A stretch of DNA of 64,000 bases from Simmondsia chinensis (taxonomy: Eukaryota; Streptophyta; Magnoliopsida; Caryophyllales; Simmondsiaceae): positions 18,299,036 through 18,363,035 of the forward strand of contig JAGTTD010000012.1 of assembly GCA_018398585.1 (NCBI GenBank), written 5' to 3'. Shown here piece after piece: positions 56,614 to 64,000 of the stretch; position 1 is the stretch's first letter; every line of letters begins with the position of its first letter. The notes under the pieces were generated by a model that saw only the letters and a list, made by a program, of their open reading frames with translations, ran no database searches and was not told where the DNA came from. A program made the translations under genes and the position numbers.

Positions 56614-58278
56614 TTACACTACAAGAAAATCAGTTATTAGCGATAGAAAAACACCGTCGCTATTAGCCTGTTTCCCGTCGTAAAAAGGCATTTTACAAAG
56701 GGAAACCATATCGTCGTGAACTGTCGCTATATCCTCTGTCACTAATGCCTTTTTACGACAGCAAATTTGAAACTATTGTAAATACATTTGCGACAGGACG
56801 AAAACCACCGCAAATGCATGTATGATAGGAGCAAAAACCTGTCACAAATGCATTTGCAGCGGGAGCAAAAACTGTCGCAAGTATATTTGCGACGGAAGTA
56901 ACACCCATCGCAAATGCATTTACGACAAGAATTAATTCCCACCACCAATGCATTTATGACAGGAATAAACACTCGCCACAAATTCATTTACAATGGCGGT
57001 AATCCCGTCACATATACAATATTTATATCCTCACAGTTCCTTATCACACATTTGGAAAAAAATTTCCATATGACAGTCTTCGTTTTTATTGTTAAAAGTA
57101 TTTACAATAACACTCGTCATAATCAGCTCTCGCAACAATACTTCTTTTTTTTTTTAACAGAGTAACAATACTTCATTATAAGAGAAATTATAATCAAACA
57201 TATTCATCACAACAAAAGTGCAATTACTTAATAATATAAATCAAAAAATCAATAAGCCAATTAATCAATTGGAAATAAAATTCTTCATTAATTAACTAAA
57301 GTCACTAAATATCAATAATGTTCCACAATCAAAACCAAATATTCGACCACTGGTGCCAAAATGATAGCCAAAGTAATGTTCGCAAAGGTGTAAAACACTT
57401 AAAATCATTCTACAATGTATGTGTATAGTTCCAAAGCAACGTCTATTGCTTCACAAGCATCATCCACCTTCTAGTATTATCCTACATAACACAAAAAACA
57501 CGTAGTCAATACGCAAAACAAAATGTAAAACATAATCCAAATTGACATAATAGGTGCCATTTATGTACAAGTATAGAATGACACACTGATAGAAGTACTT
57601 CAAAGATTTAAAAAACAAATAGAGTCGATATAACACATATAAAACCTAAGAATAACTAACGCAATACGGTGTATTCAATACAAAGACATGACTTCCAAAC
57701 TCCACTATAAATAACAAGTAAACCAAATGGAATCAAATACAAGATGCACTCTACGATGAAATTCATAGAGGCAAATCAACAAACACCTTATATGCACTAT
57801 CTAGAAGTCACGAATGTGTGATAATCATCAAGATTTGCCAATTGATCCATAAAAACATCAAAATCAACAGCATAACCATCCAAGAAGAAGCTTAATATGT
57901 CACAATCTACTTGGACAATCAATATACGGAAGTGTTGAGTTTAAGCCAAGCTCTTTAACAAACGGTAGCCATAACTTTCGAATAAAAATTCCATAAAAAA
58001 ATTCATACTACTTTTAATACTACAACAAGTTAACCCCATGCATCAAATTGCTCGTTCGAGGGGGCCTCGCGGTCATGCTACTCGTGTCTTGTATTCCAAA
58101 AGAAAACCCTATGCATCCAATAGTGGAGTAATGTAAAATTACTTATATATTGTTAATAAAATTAACAATTTTAATGCCATATGTTTTGGGTAATTTATCA
58201 TTCCTCTTATATTTCCGGTACATCTACAAAAAGAAAACTCTGTTGTTTTTATCTTTAAGTAATTACTCTCTATATCCG

Positions 58279-58482
58279 ATGAAAGCGATGGCGGATTCCG
58301 GTATCTATGAATTCTTCAAGAACCAATCTCTTCCACCGCCTACTGACGTGAAACAAACCCAATACAACCACCACCAACACCACGACAACATTAACCACGC
58401 CTCTCGTGCCTTTACTTCCCTCGTTAATTCCACTTCAACCAGGCACTTAGCGGCCATAAGCTCTAAATTTAAACTTAAATAA
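58279..58482 (+). pseudogene. Possible captured exon in the CACTA element (unknown)
   Basis: A 67-residue frame MKAMADSGIYEFFKNQSL...STRHLAAISSKFKLK is more codon-like and GC-rich than its surroundings. No family is recognised. A second degraded copy of its latter half (ACATTAACCAAGCCTCTCG) occurs near 58645 inside the tandem array. CACTA elements often pick up host exons; whether this is one needs a search. Confidence 0.35.
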
Positions 58483-59030
58483 GACAATATCTAAGGCTCT
58501 ACTAAAGAAAGGGTACAAATTTACACACAATTAAAGAAAAAAACAATATCTAGGGCCTTTGGGAGCCATGAACTCAAATTTTGAACTTAAATAAGACAAT
58601 ATCTAGGGCTCTAAATTATTTAAATATAGTACAAATTTACACACAACATTAACCAAGCCTCTCGTGCCTCTACTTTCCTCGTCAATTCCACTCCTCCCAA
58701 GCATTTTTGCGGCCATGAACTCTAAATTCAAAACTTAAATAAGACAATGTCTAGAGCTCTAAATCACTAAACAAATAGTGCAAATTTACACACAATTAAA
58801 GAAAAAAAAAACAATATCTAGTGCACTTGGCGGCCATGAACTCTAACTCAAACTTAAATAAGATAATATCTAGGGCTCTAAAAAACAATACAAATTTACA
58901 CACAATTAAAGAAAAAACAATATCTAGGGCACTTGGCGGCCATGAACTTTAACTCAAACTTAACTAAGACAATGTCTAGGGCTTTAAATTACTAAAAAAA
59001 TAATACAAATTTACACACAATTAAAGGAAA
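58471..59030. repeat. Tandem array inside the CACTA element
   Basis: Five copies of AACTTAAATAAGACAATATC and near variants, at about 58472, 58584, 58732, 58851 and 58956, so the period is about 105-150 bases. Units also carry CGGCCATGAACTCTAA and TTTACACACAATTAAAG. The first unit overlaps the end of the putative captured exon. Confidence 0.8.
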
Positions 59031-59039
59031 AAAGGGATA

Positions 59040-59340
59040 AGAAGTGTAGCATGAGAGAGATCCAGAGGAGAGAGAGAAGTGACCCAACCGATGGGGAGAT
59101 GAGTGCAACACAAAGGAGAGAGAGAGAGGAGAGAGAGAGAAGTAGAGCCAGAGGTTGAAGATGATTGAGCAACGCAGAGGGGAGAGAGAGAGAAGCAGAT
59201 CATGAGGTTGAAGATGCGTACGATCGAGCTGCGTAGAGGAGAGAGATCCAGAGGTTTAAGACGCGTATGATTGAGCAGCGCAGAGGAGAGATGAGATCCA
59301 GAGATTGAAGACAGCACAGAGGAGAGGAGAACACGGGACA
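59040..59340. repeat. AG-rich tandem array near the right CACTA end
   Basis: Diverged units contain GAGAGAGATCCAGAGG, GTTGAAGA and GAGCAGCGCAGAGG. It is a purine-rich minisatellite with no coding sense. Confidence 0.65.
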
Positions 59341-59699
59341 ACCGAATCGAATTTTTAGGGTTGAAATTTCTTTTCCCAAATAAATTAGAATTTGAAGTGT
59401 ATGTATTAAAAATAATTTTTTAATCAATAATTTTATTATATCACTTCTTGGTGGAAAAAAAATTACAAAATTTTGTAAAATTTTTATCTTCCCACCCTTT
59501 TGGAGTTTTAACAAGTCATTTGTGATGGGTAGAAGCTCATAATTTACGATAGGCAATAAGGTGTTGTTGTAAATTTACACATAGTTTTATGATTTCAAGA
59601 CAACTAATATTTTTTGTCGTAATTTTCTTGTTATTTACGACGGTTTTTATTTTCTGTAGTGAAGAGTCATCGTAAATAAACAAATTTCTTGTAGTGTTA

Positions 59700-60420
59700 A
59701 TATATAAAATATCAGACTCATTGGGTTGAATCAACAACTCAAATATTAACATGAAAGATAATACACAATAGCATATGAGAATACACTTAACAATCATTCT
59801 TCTATGTCATGCCAATCAAACATTAGAAGTGGTATATAAATCAAACATGTGGGCAAGTGCTGGGCACCATACAATGCTTAAAAAACCAGTTTATGTCTAG
59901 TGCAATGTTGAAAATATTCATATATGCTAGTACAATATTTTTGCCTTAACTTTTGTATGTATAGTGCCAAAAACATTCACACAACGGTAGTTTTGGATTT
60001 TATTAATTATTTGTAATAAATTAAAATGTGCTTAATTTCTTCCATATTGCAAGGTGGCAAGGGGGCTTCAAACCCTAGCATGTAGTGGCAACAAAATTAG
60101 CTCTTGTTTAGTTTGATGTCAAAAAATTCATGAGCACTAGTACAATACCTTTTTTTTAACTTCACAAGTACAGGGCTTAAAAAATTTCATATAGAACTAG
60201 TCTAGTGTTTTCTTATCATTCTTCCAAACCTATATAAATCATATTGCTTAGATATTTGTTATTTACTCATCCAAATCTAGTATGCCAATGACTCACACAA
60301 GAAAGAGCATAAATGAAATTAGTTGTAGTTTTATTAGCCTCGATATTATATTTGTGGTTAAACCAAAAGGTAACTTATTTTATGCATTGAAATGTTAAGG
60401 TAAATAAGTAATAAATGCCG
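59700..60420. other. AT-rich intergenic DNA
   Basis: No gene is supported. CTAGTGCAATG/CTAGTACAATA-type words recur near 59898, 59930 and 60140, but no transposon boundary is clear. Confidence 0.4.
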
Positions 60421-60880
60421 AAATATCAGGATACCTAGACTATAGTATAATCAGTTCTTCAAGAGTGGTAAGGATTGCGACTATACCCAACTTTGACCAT
60501 AATTTTTAAACAAATTAATATTTAATTAGGTGTGATAAGGGAATTTGTTAGTGCCATTAAGATAATCCATGTTATACCTAAAGTGATAACATTGGTTATA
60601 CCTTGAGACTAGTTCATCATCTAAGCTCTAATTTAGTATTAATCAAGGTCTAGAGCTTGTAGCCTAGTCATTATTGTGATGAACTATAATAAAAGGATCC
60701 GAGCTAGGCTAACCCTAATTCATACCCTAAACTATCTTTGATTGATTAACAAAGTTATTTACTGTTTAATTCCTTTAATTTAGTTAACCATCGATTTGCT
60801 ATGGATACGATACCTTATACTCGCCATAGCTACTACTTGCTCGTACACTTGCGAGTACACAATTTTACACACACATTAAA
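60421..60880. repeat. Diverged repeat shared with 48.1-48.5 kb
   Basis: See the shared words listed for the copy at 47.8-48.5 kb. This copy extends further, to GATACGATACC and CTCGCCATAGC near 60835, phrases often seen close to the ends of plant Gypsy LTRs. Confidence 0.5.
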
Positions 60881-61364
60881 ACCTCATTAGGTACACCGAG
60901 GTTTGTGAATTTACCACCTAATTAACCTAAAGTTTTAATATATATACAATAAGGACCTGAAGTTTAAAAATGTTATCACCTAAGTATCCTAAACTTTAAG
61001 AATTTTATCAGTTAAGTACCATTTGCCAAAATTCTACATTTTTGTTAGAAGTAGCTAACATGGAACAAAATTATAACAATGTATAAATGTCCTTTATCAT
61101 AATGTTATGAATCTTTGATGTAAAATGCTAACCTAACACATTATTGCACTTATATATAGGTATCTCCCGTCATAATTCATTGATTTCTTTCATAATCCCT
61201 TGGATTTTCATTGAAAATATTGATGTAACTCATATATATTATTGTAATCATGTACCACATCAATATCTTATGGCAAAAATTGATAATATTTGGGCAAAAA
61301 TTCATGAAGTTTTTGTTGGGTGGGCAATTTTATTTTCATAAACTAAAATAGCATACAACAATTA
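60881..61364. other. AT-rich intergenic DNA
   Basis: No gene or clear repeat is supported. Confidence 0.4.
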
Positions 61365-62050
61365 TATCTGGTGCAACGGAATCCCGATTTAAAATTCTCT
61401 AATTTTAAATACATACAAATATTTGACTCTAGTTAGACACAACAATGCATAATATAGATGACATAATCATAAAAAACAATTAAATACGAATATAAAAGTA
61501 TATGTTGAGAATTATCATGCCTTGTTGTAGACCGCAAGTGTAAAGATGCTCCAAATGATGCCTCTGAGATCTTCTTCGCAATTCCTCTATTAGTACATAA
61601 TGAGTAAGCATTGTGAAATCAAGTAATCCTTAGAAAGATTTTAAGAATTAACTGGGAAGAGATTTTCTCCTTTTTAATTCTCTAATTAATTGGGAGAAAA
61701 TAGAGCGAATTAAATTAAACCCCGCATGAGTCAGGCACCCCTAATTATAGAAGTCTCATTTTTATTTGATATATAAAATAAAAGGAAAATTCTATTTTAA
61801 TTAGGATAAAATACCCCAAAAAACTGTTTAAATCCGTGCATTGCCTTCTTATTCTGTGCGCAAGTTCCAATCCGCATCGTTTGGCGTGGATCGGTGAGGC
61901 TAGCATGGCCATAATGTGAGACACATGTCTTGCACTGGTTGTCCAGGAGAAGCAGACGCAGATCATCCCCCCTAACCAATTTGCTCGTGCTATTTTAACC
62001 GTTTCACCCTTTTTTTATTTTTTATGGTAAAATTTATCCCATGAATTTTT
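61365..62050 (-). repeat. Probable LTR remnant of Copia F
   Basis: The stretch with AACGGAATCCCGATTTAAAA near 61378 and the AATTAAT-rich interior resembles Copia LTRs, and it adjoins the Copia pol fragment. No second copy is in the window, and the limits are uncertain. Confidence 0.35.
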
Positions 62051-64000
62051 GGATTTCATAAAAAAAAATTTTATTCAACTCTTTACGACTACCTTTTGTA
62101 CCTCTAGGGTAGCCTACAAAGACATACACTTATGTTCTAGACTCCAACTTGTCCGGGTTCTTTTCCAACACATGTGTTGGACATCCCCAAATGCGAAGAT
62201 ATCCTATTCTAGGCTTGCCCCAATCCACAATTCCACAAGTGTTTAGGAACCGACTTCGTAGGAACCAAATTAAGAACAGAAGCTATAGTTTCCAAGGCAT
62301 AACCGAAAAACGAGATCGGAAAACTAACATGACTCATCATGGACCTTACCATCTCCATCAACGCTATATTTCTCCTTTCCGCAATGCCATTCTGCTGTGG
62401 TATATCCGGTGTAGAAAGCTGAGATCTAATCTCGCTTGTAGTTAGGAAATATAGAAACTCTCCTGAAAGGTACCCACCAGCTCGATCCAATCAAAGTGAT
62501 TTGATTTGTTTACCCTCTGATTCTCGACTTTAGCTTTAAACTCCCTGAACTTTTCAAAAGAGTCCGACTACTATCTTATCAAGTAAACATAACCATACCT
62601 TGAGTAATCATCACTAAAGGTGATGAAATACTCAAAGAATCCTCTCGCCTGAACATTCATTAGTCCACATACATCTGTGTGAACCAGTCAAGCAAGTTAT
62701 CGAATCTATTGCCTTTACTCTTAAACACAGATTTAGTCATCTTTCTTTCTATGCAGGATTCATAGACTAGTAAGGACTTCAAGTCTAAAGATTCAATTAA
62801 TCCTTCATTTATTAGTCTTTAGATCCTACTAGAATTAACATGACCAAGGTGATGGTGCCATTTGAAGGCATCATCAATTTCAAGTTTTTTTCTTTTGAGA
62901 GGTACACTTAGTCTAGTAGTGTTAGATTCAAACATGCAATCTGTAGAGTTGTGATCAGGCATTAAAATAAACAAACCATTGACAACTGTATCTTTGAAAA
63001 TAAACAGTATGCCAAATGACAAAATCAATTCTAAAACTAATAGAATATCCATCATCAACTACTTGTGACACATAAATCAAATTCCTACTTAATGCAGGTA
63101 CATAAAGATAATTCTTTAATATTAAAACTCTACTCCTAAAAACTAAGACAATGTCTCCCACTCCTAAGGCTAAAACGCACCTCCCGTCTCCTACAGTTAG
63201 GTGCAGCGCTTCATCTTGTAGCTTCCTGGTCAGCCTAAGTCCCTGCAATATATTGCAGACATGGTCAGTTAAACCTGAATCCATACACCAAGAACCTGGT
63301 GGAATCTCAACCACACATGACTCAATCAGATAAGATATCTCCCTACCTTGTTTGGATGGTTTCTTTGTCTTAGTAGGAAGACTTGCTAAGTATTCCGGTC
63401 AGTTTCTCTTCCAATGGCCTTTCTTTTTCATTGGCTTAGTTGCTACACTAGCAGCTTTGCCCTTGCTCTTCTTCATTCAAGACTTTTTCTTAGATGGTTT
63501 CCTGTTCTCCGTCTAGGGTGCTTGGGTTAAGTGGATAGTCCTCTTAGTTGTCATTACCCTCTCAGTTACTTACAGCCCATTCATTCATTTAGGCAATGAA
63601 TAATCCTTATTATTCATTATATAATTCAACCTAAACTGAGTGAAGAACTCTGCCAAGGAGCCAAGTATCATGTCCTGCTGAGATTGACCAGCAATCTTAA
63701 CATCAAGGAATTCCAATTCATTTAGATAAGCTATCATTTTTAAAACATGTTCCTAAAATGGGCTTCCTTCAAGCATTTTCATCAACATGAGCTTTCTCAT
63801 AAGCTCCTGTCGTGCTACTCTATCTTGTCCACCGAACATTTTCTTAAGATGTTCTTTCATTATCGTTGTCATCTTCATCTTAAGCATCTGATTCTTGAGA
63901 ACGTTAGACAAGGAAGCCAAGATATAACACCAGGGTTAAATCATTGAACTTAATCTAGCAGTCATAACATTCCTTGGTAGCAGCAGTTGCATTATAGCAA
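62051..64000 (-). pseudogene. Copia F gag-protease-integrase fragment, no RT
   Basis: Minus strand. Gag lies from the window edge to about 63400, with a degraded zinc knuckle KKGHWKRN near 63420. Protease is 63314-62955 (WCMDSGLTDHVCN; active-site DSG kept, following Ala changed to Leu). Integrase follows, with DAFKWHHHLGHVNSSRI near 62860 and TPDIPQQNGIAERRN near 62400, then a WGCPTHVL block near 62190. The sequence then passes into the probable LTR, so the RT and RNase H parts are deleted. Many stops. Confidence 0.8.

Larger units (their letters stand above)
56617..59696. mobile_element. Non-autonomous CACTA (En/Spm-type) transposon
   Basis: The ends are CACTACAAGAAAAT (56617) and its inverse AAATTTCTTGTAGTG (59696), with 3-base target duplications TTA (56614-56616 and 59697-59699). 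Subterminal repeats of the GCGACGGGA / CATTTGCGAC kind fill 56640-57010, and related TTACGACGG words occur near the right end, both typical binding sites of CACTA transposase. The 3.1 kb interior encodes no transposase. It contains one short foreign-looking ORF and two tandem arrays. Confidence 0.88.

Noticed and set aside
1..64000. Endogenous pararetrovirus or other virus insertion
   Set aside because: No movement protein, coat protein or pararetrovirus RT signature was seen; all RT remnants fit Copia, Gypsy or LINE.

Overview
The window is nuclear DNA from a flowering plant, most likely a eudicot. It is AT-rich, holds two intact host genes in a dense field of nested, decayed plant transposable elements, and has no bacterial features. 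A short SINE with a (TTG)n 3' tail resembles the TS-type SINEs of asterids, but that is only a weak hint about lineage.

Layout. 1-1944: minus-strand Ty1/Copia remnant (A) running off the left edge, with its probable 5' LTR. 2234-6072: minus-strand Copia (B), decayed, with PPT and PBS but no 5' LTR; a LINE zf-RVT fragment abuts its PBS. About 7.8-25.25 kb: a large decayed minus-strand Ty3/Gypsy element of Tat type (gag 25.2-22.8 kb and 21.8-19.1 kb, protease 19.0 kb, RT/RNase H 18.1-16.5 kb, integrase 16.1-15.1 kb). A plant mobile domain (PMD) gene remnant lies antisense beyond its integrase. Nested in this element are a non-autonomous Gypsy with three LTR copies (9514-13309, itself carrying a PIF/Harbinger-like MITE at 11232-12057), a probable 1.7 kb solo LTR (19944-21657), and a hAT-like MITE (21846-22759) that contains a SINE with 17-bp target duplications.

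25.5-32.7 kb is the gene island: an intronless P-class PPR gene (25540-28041, +) and a two-exon F-box/LRR gene resembling Arabidopsis At5g23340 (29682-32678, +). A SINE sits about 135 bp upstream of the F-box gene's ATG. The two genes share strand, but nothing suggests they act together.

33.5-47.3 kb: a LINE (5' UTR 33541-33827, ORF1 from 45755) split by a chromodomain Gypsy of Tekay/Del type (33828-45739, perfect CTTGG target duplication). The 5' LTR of that Gypsy is split in turn by a 4 kb non-autonomous retroelement (41486-45492). 48.5-49.9 kb: plus-strand Copia RT/RNase H fragment (E). 49.99-55.27 kb: nearly complete minus-strand Copia (C), a close relative of B, with few visible lesions and an aberrant palindromic LTR junction on its left. 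56617-59696: non-autonomous CACTA transposon with a TTA target duplication, a short foreign-looking ORF and tandem arrays. 61.4-64 kb: minus-strand Copia remnant (F), with gag, protease and integrase but no RT.

The most unusual signals are the antisense PMD gene in the Tat element, three aberrant retroelement junctions that all break at the start of a primer-binding site, the RRM-like reading frame in the 4 kb non-autonomous retroelement, and the amplified putative captured exon in the CACTA element. Almost all the rest is ordinary nested repeat DNA.
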